A program made the translations under genes and the position numbers. Positions 39,639 to 47,833 of a stretch of DNA of 64,000 bases are shown here, piece after piece. The DNA is taken from positions 434,001 to 498,000 of the forward strand of contig NZ_BAABAE010000001.1 in assembly GCF_039537265.1 (NCBI RefSeq). The letters are read 5' to 3'. The notes under the pieces are model-generated. The model searched no databases. It was not told where the DNA came from and saw only the letters and a program-made list of their open reading frames with translations. Each line of letters begins with the position of its first letter. The stretch's first letter is position 1. This DNA is from Terrimesophilobacter bigeumensis. Lineage in GTDB: Bacteria > Actinomycetota > Actinomycetes > Actinomycetales > Microbacteriaceae.

Positions 39639-42089
39639 ATGCCCACAACACCCCGCTGGCTCCGCCCGGCGATCGCCACGGCATCCGTCGTCGCTGTTGG
39701 TGCCGCATCCATCGTCGTCGGCTCGATGTTTGCCGCACCGGCGCCCGCGGCCGCGCCGACGACCGCCGAGTTCCCGGTCCTGCAGCCGATCGGCTATGGA
39801 CCGGTTGCGCCCGATGCCCCGGCCGACGGCGCCGACGAGGACGACGTCACGACGAGTCCGGAGCAGGGCACGCGCACCGTACCAGTCGACGCGGACGGCC
39901 TGCCGCTGCCGGGCAGCGACATCGAGGGCGCCCTCGGCATCCTCTCCGAGTCGCCGGACCCCGTCGTCGACGACTGGGACTTCTCCCCGGTCGACGGCAG
40001 CGACGACCCTTGCTCGCCCGAGGAGGGCGGCGAGGTCGGGGGTTGCCCGAACGGCCTCCACGGCGCGACCTTCGCGTTGATCTCGCCCGACAACCTGTGG
40101 GGCATGCTCCGCGCCAACCCTCCCGTCGAGATCACCAACCCCTACGAGATCGCCCACTGCCCCGCCGCGGAGGTCGGGCCGAATGCGCTGCGCTACAGCG
40201 TCGTCACGAACGCGCCCGGGGCCATCGAGCTGCGCTACTGGGCGTGGGGCGAGGAGGACCACCCGACCACTATCGCCCTCTCGAGCTCCCCGCAACAGAC
40301 CGATGACTGGGAGAGCGGGCTCGCCGAGGCGGAGGCCTTCGAAGGCGACTGGGCCACGCTCCAGCACTGCGGCATCCTCGACGGGCTCGAGAAGTACGTG
40401 CGCTATGACTACGAGCTCGCCATCCACGACACCCTCGGACGTGAGTTCACGAGTTCGATGACGACGCCGTTCTCGCTTCCGGATGACCGCACCGCGCCGC
40501 CCTTCCGCGTCGAGCCGCTCGGGCGCAACGCCATCCTGGCCTCCGCTCCGCACCGCGACGGCACCGAGGTGAGGTTCAACGTGCAGGTCATCGACCCTGG
40601 CGACGCCGATGACTGTACGGCGACCGACGACCGGCTGCCACTCGTCGACCAGTCGCGTGGTGCCACGACCGTGGATGTCTCCGCCGAGTACCTGGCCGAC
40701 CACGGCTACCTGCCGCGCTACACCAAGCGCACGAGTCTCGGCGTGTACGTGCCCTCCGGCAGCACCGTGCTCGTGTGCGCGGGAGTCTACGAGCCGGATC
40801 GCCCGGGCTGGCTGTGGCACGAGGCCCAGTACCGCTACTCGATGGTCGTGCAGACGCCGGACACCCCGCGGCCCACGATCACCCTCGACGAGCTCGACCT
40901 GCGCTCCGGGTACGAGCATGCGAAGACCAGCATCGTGGCGCAGTGGGAGGGCACCGGGTCGCACCTGTCCTGCACGCTGCTGTCGGCATCCTCCGACACG
41001 CCCCGCACCTGCGGTGCGGACCCGCACGACGTGACGCGCGGCGACGTGTGGGTGACGACCGAGGCGACCCTCAACGGCGACTGGAGAACGGACTGGAGCG
41101 CGCTCCTGCCGCTCGGCAGCATCGACTGCCACGACGACTGCGTGACCCCCGAGACGGCCTGGTACTCGGTCCCGGTGAAGCTTCAGCAGCGGCCGGGCGA
41201 GCAGTGCGGTTCCGGCATCGTGGGCCCGTGCCCGGCGACGACCATCGGCTCGGCCCGGCTCCGGGTCGACTGGACCGACGGCATCCGGGGCGCCGACACC
41301 TGGGTGTTCTCACCACCGCGGGCGGGAGCCGTCGAGCATGAACTCGATCCGCTGCCGCAGATGGACTGGCTGGTCACGCCGACCTTCCCCGCGAGCTCGG
41401 ATCCGCGCTCGACCTTCGTGCAGTTCGTCCTCGAGGTGGACCGCCCGGTCAGCTACACCGCGAAGCTCCTCGGCGACTGCCAGCGGCCCGGCTCCTCGGG
41501 TTTCGAGGTCTCCGGAGAGACCGCGACCGGCACGAGTGTGGTGTTCGCGGGCGCCTGCCCCGGCGAGGCCTACTCGATCCAGGTGGCTCTCACCGACGAG
41601 GGCGGCAACACGAACGTCTTCGGCGGGCCGGGCGGCAACCCGTGGCCCGACTCGAGGATCATCGTCCCCGGCTACCGCTACAACGTGGTGCTGGGCCAGC
41701 GCCTCGGGCTCAAGGAGAGCGTCGATCAGACGAAGGTCCGCCAGTTCCGGGTGAAGGTCGACGGACAGTACATCGAGCCGAACCTGCCCGCGGATGACTG
41801 CATCTACGGCAATGAGTCGTACCTTCCCCCGAGTGCGGTGCTCGAGAACGCGCGCCTCTCCGAGAGCGTCACCGTCGAGGTCACGGTGCAGCTCGCCGAA
41901 TCGTGGGGCAGCACCGAAGGGACGCGGGCCTACTGCGACGCGGATTACGACAGCACCGCGCCGGTGTATCGACTGACGCAGGAGGTCTCGATCGACGACC
42001 TGCTGGCCGGGGCGACGATCGCGGCACCGGATGACGCCCCGTACGTCACCGAGGTCATCCTGCGCCTGGCGCCCCCGAGCGAGCCCTGA
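39639..42089 (+). CDS. Large exported protein of the sigma-factor operon
   Basis: Unknown function. The 816-residue product has a signal peptide (RPAIATASVVAVGAASIVVGSMFAAPAPAAAP) and a Ser/Asp/Glu-rich region. A long beta-rich exported body with many Cys in CxxxC-like pairs follows (for example CSPEEGGEVGGC, IDCHDDC, CGSGIVGPC), suggesting disulfide-stabilised domains. No TM anchor, LPXTG or catalytic motif is seen. It starts 14 nt after the membrane partner, with GAGGAG eight nt before the ATG, so it belongs to the same transcript. A shared envelope function, perhaps with the Ig-like domain of its neighbour, is likely. Confidence 0.8.
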   Translation: MPTTPRWLRPAIATASVVAVGAASIVVGSMFAAPAPAAAPTTAEFPVLQPIGYGPVAPDAPADGADEDDVTTSPEQGTRTVPVDADGLPLPGSDIEGALGILSESPDPVVDDWDFSPVDGSDDPCSPEEGGEVGGCPNGLHGATFALISPDNLWGMLRANPPVEITNPYEIAHCPAAEVGPNALRYSVVTNAPGAIELRYWAWGEEDHPTTIALSSSPQQTDDWESGLAEAEAFEGDWATLQHCGILDGLEKYVRYDYELAIHDTLGREFTSSMTTPFSLPDDRTAPPFRVEPLGRNAILASAPHRDGTEVRFNVQVIDPGDADDCTATDDRLPLVDQSRGATTVDVSAEYLADHGYLPRYTKRTSLGVYVPSGSTVLVCAGVYEPDRPGWLWHEAQYRYSMVVQTPDTPRPTITLDELDLRSGYEHAKTSIVAQWEGTGSHLSCTLLSASSDTPRTCGADPHDVTRGDVWVTTEATLNGDWRTDWSALLPLGSIDCHDDCVTPETAWYSVPVKLQQRPGEQCGSGIVGPCPATTIGSARLRVDWTDGIRGADTWVFSPPRAGAVEHELDPLPQMDWLVTPTFPASSDPRSTFVQFVLEVDRPVSYTAKLLGDCQRPGSSGFEVSGETATGTSVVFAGACPGEAYSIQVALTDEGGNTNVFGGPGGNPWPDSRIIVPGYRYNVVLGQRLGLKESVDQTKVRQFRVKVDGQYIEPNLPADDCIYGNESYLPPSAVLENARLSESVTVEVTVQLAESWGSTEGTRAYCDADYDSTAPVYRLTQEVSIDDLLAGATIAAPDDAPYVTEVILRLAPPSEP

Positions 42090-42136
42090 GCGTTCGGCGG
42101 CATCGCGCCGAAGCCGGGTCGACCGCCCTCAGGGTT

Positions 42137-42195
42137 GCGAGGGGTCAGTAGTTGCTCTTGTGCGACCTCATGAACGACAGTTACTGGCCCCTCGC
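42137..42195 (+). repeat. Inverted repeat, 14-bp stem with 31-nt loop
   Basis: GCGAGGGGTCAGTA (42137-42150) pairs with TACTGGCCCCTCGC (42182-42195), with one U-G wobble. It lies between convergent genes and could be a terminator, a small RNA or a mobile repeat unit. Confidence 0.6.
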
Positions 42196-42214
42196 GGAGG
42201 AGGGTTGCGCAGAA

Positions 42215-42267
42215 AAGGGCCCCGAAGTGCCCTTCCCGGGTGAGGGGAAGGGGCATTCGGGACCCTT
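42215..42267 (+). terminator. Large hairpin between convergent genes
   Basis: Arm 42215-42237 (starting AAGGGCCCCGAA) pairs imperfectly with arm 42244-42267 (ending GGGACCCTT); over 18 pairs are possible around a short loop. Position between the 39639 gene and the helicase gene suits a bidirectional terminator; no T-run. Confidence 0.65.
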
Positions 42268-42268
42268 G

Positions 42269-42298
42269 TGTGGGTGTCTGCCCTGTGGGTGTCTGCCC
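42269..42298 (+). repeat. Two tandem 15-bp units
   Basis: TGTGGGTGTCTGCCC occurs twice head-to-tail (42269-42283, 42284-42298), and a third partial unit begins at 42299, just beyond the helicase stop codon. Confidence 0.85.
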
Positions 42299-42306
42299 TG
42301 TGGCTA

Positions 42307-43923
42307 TCAGCCTTGGGCGCGACGCCCCGCGCGGCGCTCGCCGCCGGTGGGGGTCGAGGTGCTGTAACTCGTGAAGCTGCGCTGCGAGGTGGAGCCAGTG
42401 CGCCCGGCGCGTGCCTGAGCCGTGCGTGCCTGGCCAGATCGAGCATGGCCCTCGCGAGCCTGGCCCGAGCGGGCGCCCTGTGGGGCACCGGATGCCGCGG
42501 GCCGGCCCGAGCGGTCCCGGCGCGGCGCATCCGACGCGCGCCCGCTGGACGCGCGCCCGTCGGCACCGCGCCCGCTCGCCGCCTGGCCGCCGCCTGTTGA
42601 ACTATTGCCGGCGTATCCGCCGGTACCGCGTCCACCATTGCGTCCACCGGCAAGCTCGCGGTTCGCACGCTTGCGCTGCGCGTTCGCGCCCTGCGAGCGT
42701 CCGCCCTGCGACTGCCCCCGCGCCGGCTTCGCCGCACGCGGTGCCGGCTTCACATACGCCGCGACCTCGCCGATGAGCTCGGTGACGGCGGGTGAGTTCG
42801 CGGTGACCCGCTGCGGCGTGACAGCGATGGCCGCCTTGCGCAGCAGCACCGCGACATCCGCCTTCTGAGCCGGGAGCATCACGGTGACGACGTCGCCCGA
42901 GCTGCCGGCGCGAGCGGTGCGGCCGCTGCGGTGCAGGTAGGCCTTGTGCTCGGCGGGCGGGTCGACGTGCACGACGAGTTCGACGTTGTCGATGTCGATG
43001 CCGCGGGCTGCGACATCCGTCGCGACGAGCACCCGGGCATCCCCCGCGGCGAAGGCCGCGAGGTTGCGGTCGCGCTGCGGCTGGGAGAGGTTGCCGTGCA
43101 GATCCACGCTCGGGATGCCGGCCTCGATGAGCTGCCGCGCGAGCTTCTTCGCGTGGTGCTTGGTGCGCATGAACAGGATGCGGCGCCCGGTGCCCGAGGC
43201 GAGCGCCTGCACGAGGTCCTTCTTCGCGTCGACGCCGTCGACCTCGAAGACGTGGTGGGTCATCGCCTCCACGTGGCTCGTGGCGTCATCCACCGAGTGC
43301 AGGATCTCGTCGTGCAGGTAGCGGTTGACGAGCTTGTCGACACCGTTGTCCAGGGTGGCGGAGAACAGCATCCGCTGGCCGCCGTCCGGCGTCTTGTTGA
43401 GGATGCGCGTGACGACGGGCAGGAACCCGAGGTCGGCCATGTGGTCGGCCTCGTCGAGCACGGTGATCTCGATCGCGTCGAGGGTCACGAACTTCTGCTG
43501 CATGAGGTCTTCGAGGCGGCCGGGGCAGGCCACGACGATGTCGACGCCGCCCTTGAGGGCTGCGACCTGGCGCTGCTGGGAGACGCCGCCGAAGATCGTG
43601 GTGATCTTCAGGCCATAGGCTGCGGCGAGCGGCTCCATGGTCGCGGTGATCTGGGTGGCGAGCTCGCGCGTGGGGGCGAGCACGAGGCCGCGTGGTCGAC
43701 CCGCCTGCGGGCGACCGCCATCCGAGAGCCTCGCGACCATCGGGATGGAGAAGGCGAGCGTCTTGCCGCTGCCGGTCTTGCCGCGGCCGAGCACGTCGCG
43801 TCCGCGGAGCGTGTCGGGGAGGGTGTCCTCCTGGATCGGGAAGGGGCTCGTGATGCCGCCACGGGTGAGGGCGGCGACGAGTGGTGCAGGCACGCCGAGC
43901 GTGCCGAAGGTGGTTTCAGTCAT
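42307..43923 (-). CDS. DEAD-box RNA helicase
   Basis: ATP-dependent RNA helicase for RNA folding or decay. The 538-residue protein has the Q-motif (TFGTLGVPAPLVAALTRGGITSPFPIQ), Walker A GKTGSGKT (Gly replacing the usual Ala at the first position), PTRELA, motif II DEAD, SAT, ATDVAARGID and HRSGRTAR, in order, to about residue 375. The C-terminal 130 residues are rich in Arg, Gly, Ser and Ala (for example GQSQGGRSQGANAQRKR) and probably bind RNA non-specifically, as in cold-adapted or RhlE-like helicases. ATG 43923 gives the Q-motif at the N-terminus; longer starts run through an upstream repeat. The RBS is weak. Confidence 0.93.
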   Translation of the reverse strand: MTETTFGTLGVPAPLVAALTRGGITSPFPIQEDTLPDTLRGRDVLGRGKTGSGKTLAFSIPMVARLSDGGRPQAGRPRGLVLAPTRELATQITATMEPLAAAYGLKITTIFGGVSQQRQVAALKGGVDIVVACPGRLEDLMQQKFVTLDAIEITVLDEADHMADLGFLPVVTRILNKTPDGGQRMLFSATLDNGVDKLVNRYLHDEILHSVDDATSHVEAMTHHVFEVDGVDAKKDLVQALASGTGRRILFMRTKHHAKKLARQLIEAGIPSVDLHGNLSQPQRDRNLAAFAAGDARVLVATDVAARGIDIDNVELVVHVDPPAEHKAYLHRSGRTARAGSSGDVVTVMLPAQKADVAVLLRKAAIAVTPQRVTANSPAVTELIGEVAAYVKPAPRAAKPARGQSQGGRSQGANAQRKRANRELAGGRNGGRGTGGYAGNSSTGGGQAASGRGADGRASSGRASDAPRRDRSGRPAASGAPQGARSGQAREGHARSGQARTAQARAGRTGSTSQRSFTSYSTSTPTGGERRAGRRAQG

Positions 43924-43940
43924 GGTTGTTTCTTGGTGGT

Positions 43941-43982
43941 GACTCGTCGGCCGAGTAGCCGCAAAGCGGCGTGTCGAAACCA
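43941..43982 (-). repeat. Intergenic repeat with palindromic core upstream of the helicase
   Basis: On the minus strand it begins GGTTTCGACACGCCGC and contains GCCGCTTTGCGGC, an inverted repeat, then TACTCGGCCGACGAG. It resembles short intergenic repeats I recall from Microbacteriaceae. It lies in the helicase 5' leader. The rest of 43983-44112 shows no gene. Confidence 0.5.
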
Positions 43983-44112
43983 AGGAGGTCGGTGGCAAAC
44001 GCGGCGGTGGCCGCACTTGTTCGCCGTATGAAGAGAATCAGCCCGATGATGGGCGGTGATGCGTTCTACGACGCAGGGAACACGAGATTCGCGTTCGCAA
44101 GAAACTCCACCA

Positions 44113-44118
44113 TAGCAT
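44113..44118 (+). promoter_or_regulatory. -10 box of the ComB-like gene (leaderless)
   Basis: TAGCAT, then six nt, then ATG 44125. Confidence 0.5.
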
Positions 44119-44124
44119 GACGGG

Positions 44125-44667
44125 ATGACACATCCCCATGACCAGAGCCAGTACCAGGTTCGTTTCGACTGGGGCCTCGCCGGGGCCGAGACGATCGGTG
44201 CGGATGTCGATGTCATCGTCGTGGTCGACGTCCTGTCCCCGGCGCTCCCCGACGTCGACGGGCTGCGCCCCGCCGTTGTCGCGGGGGATCTGCGCAACCG
44301 TACCGCCGTGGCCGAATGGGTGCTCGCGCGGCAGGCTGAGAAGGGCGACCGGTTTGCGGTTGCCGTGATCGCGGCCGGTGAGACGCGTGAGGACGGCAGC
44401 ATCCGGTTCTCGGTCGAAGACCAGCTTGGTGCCGGCGCCATCATCGACGCGCTCGCCACGGTCGGAATCGACTACTGCTCCCCGGAGGCGGCAGCGGCCT
44501 GCGCCGCGTTCACCGGCCTGCGGGGTGCTGTCGGCCACCTCGTGAGCGCTTCCGCGAGCGGCAAGGAGCTGATCGAAGGCGGCTTCGGCGCCGATGTCGC
44601 TCTCGCGTCGGAACTGGATTCGTCGAACGTCGTTCCGGTGCTGAAGGAATACGCCTTCACCGAATGA
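44125..44667 (+). CDS. 2-phosphosulfolactate phosphatase-like (ComB family) protein
   Basis: Resembles ComB, the phosphatase of coenzyme M and sulfolactate metabolism, but actinobacterial members of the family are uncharacterised and these organisms lack coenzyme M. The 180-residue protein begins QYQVRFDWGLAGAETIGADVDVIVVVDVLSPAL, matching the family's first strand and Asp, with AVAVIAAGE and later EDQLGAGAIIDALA in the expected order. It is shorter than typical ComB (about 230-240) and lacks the usual Ser/Thr-rich SFSTT-type segment after the first Asp, so phosphatase activity may be altered. Leaderless start six nt after TAGCAT. The DUF427 gene follows after 31 nt. Confidence 0.75.
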   Translation: MTHPHDQSQYQVRFDWGLAGAETIGADVDVIVVVDVLSPALPDVDGLRPAVVAGDLRNRTAVAEWVLARQAEKGDRFAVAVIAAGETREDGSIRFSVEDQLGAGAIIDALATVGIDYCSPEAAAACAAFTGLRGAVGHLVSASASGKELIEGGFGADVALASELDSSNVVPVLKEYAFTE

Positions 44668-44698
44668 CGTTTCCCCAGATGAGTCTGAGGAGAATCCA

Positions 44699-45001
44699 TT
44701 GAAGGCAGTATTGAACGGAACCGTGATCGCCGAGGCGTCGAAGGACGACCTCATCTCCATCGAAGGCAACTGGTATTTTCCGCCGTCGAGCGTGAAGCCG
44801 GGGCACCTCACCGAGAGTCCGACTCCGTACACCTGCCCGTGGAAGGGCGTTTGCCAGTACTTCACCGTCTCGGACGGGTCGACCGCGCTGCAGGATCGCG
44901 CCTGGAGCTACCCGAACCCGATGCCGAGCTCCTTCGAGCGGGTCGGACAGGACTACAGCAACTACGTCGCGTTCTGGAAAGAGGTGCAGGTCATCGACTG
45001 A
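44699..45001 (+). CDS. DUF427 domain protein
   Basis: A complete 100-residue single-domain protein of the DUF427 family: KAVLNGTVIAEASKDDLISIEGNWYFPPSSV, then TESPTPYTCPWKGVCQYFTV with the conserved Cys-Pro-Trp-Lys, and AWSYPNPMPSSFERVGQDYSNYVAFWKEVQV. Function unknown, possibly a small ligand-binding beta-barrel. The TTG start is supported by GAGGAG six nt upstream and by the conserved N-terminus. Its 3' end overlaps the convergent CGNR gene by 11 bp, so the two messages are partly complementary. Confidence 0.92.
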   Translation: MKAVLNGTVIAEASKDDLISIEGNWYFPPSSVKPGHLTESPTPYTCPWKGVCQYFTVSDGSTALQDRAWSYPNPMPSSFERVGQDYSNYVAFWKEVQVID

Positions 45002-45602
45002 CCTGCAGGCCGCTGACCTTCAAGCCATTGGTTCGGGCTCGGTGCGCTCGCACCTTCGCCCGGTTGCCGCAGCGCTGCATCGAGCACCAGCGCCGGTTGC
45101 CGCTGCGCGAGGTGTCTAGATAGAGGTAGCCGCAGTCTTCGGCCGCGCACTCCCGGATGCGCCCATCGGCATCCGGATCGAAGATCCGCACGGCGTCGCG
45201 CGCGATCGCCGAGAGCGCCTGCGTCGCCCGCACAGCACCGGCACCGGCTTGGCGTGAACCGCCGGCCAGCGCCGGCGGCACGTCGGGCGTAGCCGCGAAC
45301 AGGTTGATGATGTCGATGTCGGATGCCGTGGCGGGTCTCGCCGTCGCCGCACCTGCTGCGAGCCCCGCGATGGCCGCGCGCAGCATGAGTGCGTCGCTCA
45401 GCTCGCGTTCGCCGATGGACTGGTCCAGCCGGGGGAACCGGTCGGCCAGCCAGACGCCGAGGTCAGCCGGCGCGTGCAGTGTCTCGAGATGTTCGCCGTT
45501 GATGGCGCCCGTCCAGGCGAAGTCCAGCGCGAGCGCCCCCGCGTCGAACCACCATCGGGTTCCCTCGCCGGACTCGAGCCACTGACCGGTCGCGATCTCC
45601 AT
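44991..45602 (-). CDS. CGNR zinc-finger / ABATE-domain putative regulator
   Basis: Likely DNA-binding regulator of the stress-response type found widely in Actinobacteria. The 203-residue protein has an N-terminal ABATE-like region (WWFDAGALALDFAWTGAIN ... DLGVWLADRF) and a C-terminal CGNR zinc finger: CAAEDCGYLYLDTSRSGNRRWCSMQRCGNRAKVRAHR, with four Cys and the CGNR motif itself. ATG 45602 lies six nt after a GATACT hexamer, a weaker version of the leaderless arrangement. It stands alone between the DUF427 and crcB genes. Targets unknown. Confidence 0.9.
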   Translation of the reverse strand: MEIATGQWLESGEGTRWWFDAGALALDFAWTGAINGEHLETLHAPADLGVWLADRFPRLDQSIGERELSDALMLRAAIAGLAAGAATARPATASDIDIINLFAATPDVPPALAGGSRQAGAGAVRATQALSAIARDAVRIFDPDADGRIRECAAEDCGYLYLDTSRSGNRRWCSMQRCGNRAKVRAHRARTNGLKVSGLQVSR

Positions 45603-45681
45603 GTAACCAGTATCGACAGTTACAGCCGTCGGCGTGGGAGGCCGGCCGCGACGCTCGCCTGACGAGTGCGCGGGTACGCGG

Positions 45682-46056
45682 TCACAGCATGCGGCCGAGC
45701 CAGAGCCCGAGTCCCGCGACGACGACGGAGAGGGTGATCATCCCGAACGAATTCGCCACGGCAGACCACCAGCGCTTCTCCTGCACGAGTCGGAGGGTGT
45801 GAAAGCTCGTCGTGCTGAAAGCGGTGAACCCGCCGACGAGTCCGGCCCCGAGGGCGATCGCCCACGACTCGGGGAGGATCCGCCCGTCGAGAAGGCCGGT
45901 GATGAGTCCGAGTGCGAACGATCCACCGACATTGATAATCGTCATGGCGATCGGGTACTCGGGTTTGACCCGTCGGTGAATCGCCCCGTTCAGGGCGAGC
46001 CGGAGTGCGGCGCCGATTCCTCCCGCGACCGCCACGAGGAGTGAGAGCACCATCAT
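45682..46056 (-). CDS. crcB: CrcB/Fluc fluoride channel subunit
   Basis: Small membrane channel subunit that exports fluoride. The 124-residue protein has four TM segments with family motifs INVGGSFALG (Asn-Gly pore segment), GLVGGFTAFSTTSFHT (the Phe/Ser/Thr TM3 break), and the C-terminal Leu/Val-rich TM. ATG overlaps the upstream crcB by 4 nt, with GGTGGGG as RBS. Two unequal crcB genes in tandem are usual for Actinobacteria and indicate a heterodimeric channel. No fluoride riboswitch is recognised upstream of the pair. Confidence 0.93.
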   Translation of the reverse strand: MMVLSLLVAVAGGIGAALRLALNGAIHRRVKPEYPIAMTIINVGGSFALGLITGLLDGRILPESWAIALGAGLVGGFTAFSTTSFHTLRLVQEKRWWSAVANSFGMITLSVVVAGLGLWLGRML

Positions 46057-46526
46057 TGGGACCCCACCGCGTGCCGTGCCGCGTGGCGTTGCCAGCGTGC
46101 CGCGGTGAAGATGCCCAGCCAGGTGGCGAGCGCCCCGAGGGCGATCGTGCCGACCCCGTAGGTCACGGCCAGGAGCAGATCGCCGCGCCCCGCAACGGTC
46201 ACGATGTCCAGGGCCAGTTCGGCGTAGCTCGTGAGCGCTCCGAGGAACCCCACTCCGACCACGATCCGGAGCCCGCGTCGGCGGCTCGTCTCGGTGCCTT
46301 CCGACAGCGCCTGAAGGAGAGCTCCCAGCAGGAACGGCCCGAGGAGGTTCACGATCATCGTTCCAGCGTTCAGCGACGCCCAACTCGGCGCGACGAGGGT
46401 CAGCCCGAAACGCGCGAACGTCCCGACGGCTCCGCCGAGCATGGCCATGCCGAGGTAACTGGGCCGGATGCGCACGGCGACCGGTACGCCGACGACGGTG
46501 CGGGCGACCTCGATGTCGCTGTTCAT
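46053..46526 (-). CDS. crcB: CrcB/Fluc fluoride channel subunit, second paralogue
   Basis: Upstream partner of the other crcB. The 157-residue product has a longer soluble N-terminus (NSDIEVARTVVGVPVAVRIRPSY) before TM1 (LGMAMLGGAVGTFARFGLTLV), the pore motif VNLLGPFLLG, GVGFLGALTSYAELALDI and a last TM. VNLLGPF replaces the standard NxxGSF, so the two subunits differ at the selectivity region, as in obligate heterodimers. ATG 46526 was chosen near the hydrophobic part; a GTG further upstream would add a basic extension. Coupled by ATGA to the next crcB. Confidence 0.9.
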   Translation of the reverse strand: MNSDIEVARTVVGVPVAVRIRPSYLGMAMLGGAVGTFARFGLTLVAPSWASLNAGTMIVNLLGPFLLGALLQALSEGTETSRRRGLRIVVGVGFLGALTSYAELALDIVTVAGRGDLLLAVTYGVGTIALGALATWLGIFTAARWQRHAARHAVGSQ

Positions 46527-46651
46527 CGGAAGCCTGTTGCGGGAACGGCGCCAGAGTCGGCTCACGTAGCGCCAGCGCGACGGTTCGGAAACCGGTTTCT
46601 CGCGTTCGCCCACCGATCGATTATCGTCCTCTTCGCCGCGCGCCCGGCACG

Positions 46652-47140
46652 CTAGCCCACGGCAGCGCGCCGCCTGGCTGCCGCCGTCACGATCCGGTGC
46701 GACCACGAGATGAGGTTGCGCTCGTCGAAGCGCCGCGAGCATTTTCCGCACGACATGGGTCTCGTCGGCCGCCGGTAGCGGTAGAGCTCGTGCCCCGCAG
46801 GGCAGGTCCCGAGCCAGGGAGCGAGTTCGTCCGCGACGGTTCCATCGTGCGTGCGCTTGCCGACGTAGCCGAGCTCGCGCGCCACCGCCCGCCAGGCGGG
46901 GCCGTGACCGGCTCGCTTGCCGGCGAGGGCGTGGGCCACCTCGTGCAGCAGCACCTGGTGGATCTCGTCGTCGTCGAACCGTGCGGCGAGGTATCTCGAG
47001 ACGGTGATGCGCTTCGCGCTGTAGTCGCAGAGTCCGGCCCTGGTCTTCGCGGTGTCGAAGCCGAACGACCACTCGGCCGGGTCGAGATGCAGCGCTATGA
47101 GGGCATCCGCCCACCGTCGCACGCGCATCAATTCCGCCAT
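46652..47140 (-). CDS. SprT-like zinc metalloprotease-fold protein
   Basis: SprT-domain protein of 162 residues, predicted to bind zinc through HEVAH (residues about 66-70) and a downstream His (AGHGPAWRAVARELGY), as in SprT/Spartan and eukaryotic SprT enzymes that process DNA-protein crosslinks. A C-terminal Cys cluster, GTCPAGHELYRYRRPTRPMSCGKCSRRFDE, is the usual SprT-type zinc ribbon. ATG 47140 was chosen because TATCGT (47152-47147) precedes it by six nt, which suggests a leaderless message; a more upstream GTG at 47164 is possible. Cellular substrate unknown. Confidence 0.88.
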   Translation of the reverse strand: MAELMRVRRWADALIALHLDPAEWSFGFDTAKTRAGLCDYSAKRITVSRYLAARFDDDEIHQVLLHEVAHALAGKRAGHGPAWRAVARELGYVGKRTHDGTVADELAPWLGTCPAGHELYRYRRPTRPMSCGKCSRRFDERNLISWSHRIVTAAARRRAAVG

Positions 47141-47146
47141 GACTCG

Positions 47147-47152
47147 ACGATA
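47147..47152 (-). promoter_or_regulatory. -10 box of the SprT-like gene (leaderless)
   Basis: TATCGT on the minus strand, six nt before ATG 47140. Confidence 0.45.
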
Positions 47153-47241
47153 ACCCGCACCCACCGACGGGGGCCGCGCGCCACGGTCGGCGGGGGAGTT
47201 CCTCGCCGGATCAGGCCTGTGGAGGAGAGGAGACGGAGGGT

Positions 47242-47790
47242 TCAGCCGACCTCAGCCAGCGGAGGGTCGCCCAACGGAGGCTCGGCCAGCCGGGCCTCCG
47301 CGGTCTCCGCCGCGAACCGGCAGCTCTCCACGAGTTCGGCCGGGGCGTCGATGCTCTCCCGGAGGGCGATCGCCTTCCGGAAATCGGTGAGCGCCGCCGC
47401 GAAGTCCTCCTTCTCGAACAGCGCCTTGCCATGGTGCTGGAGCGCGACGGCCTCCGTCGACTCCCAGCCGTGGTCGTGGGCGCTCGTGGCGCAGTCGGCG
47501 AGTTCGTCGAGGGCGATGTCGAGTTCGCCCCGGAACTGTCGCACCTGCGCACGACGGATGCGGGCCAGCAGCACCTGCTCCTCGTCGCCGTTCTCTCGCG
47601 TGGCCGCGAGCGACTCCTCGGCGAGCACGAGTGCCTCGTCGAGGCGCCCGACGAGCCTGAGCAGCCCGATGCGCTCGGTGAGCGTTGCCGGCTCATCCTG
47701 GTCTTCGAGCAGTGCGAGACGCTGTCCCGCTTCGATGAGGTCGACCTTCTCCCGAAGGGTCGCCGCATCGTAACCTAGAATTATACTCAC
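47242..47790 (-). CDS. Tetratricopeptide-repeat (TPR) protein
   Basis: A 182-residue helical protein with four or so TPR-like units: LTERIGLLRLVGRLDEALVLAEESLAA, EEQVLLARIRRAQVRQFRGELDIALDELADCA, STEAVALQHHGKALFEKEDFAAALTDFRKAIALRES, and a last helix pair. This fold mediates protein-protein contacts; partner unknown. GTG 47790 (product MSIILGYDAATLREK) was chosen because AGGAG lies 6-7 nt upstream; the in-frame reading upstream of it is low-complexity. The C-terminus ends in PPLGDPPLAEVG, a short Pro repeat. It lies 43 nt after the sugar dehydrogenase gene region, but runs from its own ribosome site. Confidence 0.85.
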   Translation of the reverse strand: MSIILGYDAATLREKVDLIEAGQRLALLEDQDEPATLTERIGLLRLVGRLDEALVLAEESLAATRENGDEEQVLLARIRRAQVRQFRGELDIALDELADCATSAHDHGWESTEAVALQHHGKALFEKEDFAAALTDFRKAIALRESIDAPAELVESCRFAAETAEARLAEPPLGDPPLAEVG

Positions 47791-47833
47791 GTTAAGGCTC
47801 CTGATCCTTGCGGACCACCCTAACCTGCCCGAT

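Noticed and set aside
46527..46651. Fluoride riboswitch before the crcB pair
   Set aside because: No match to the crcB motif's conserved pseudoknot and GAUGG-type segments.
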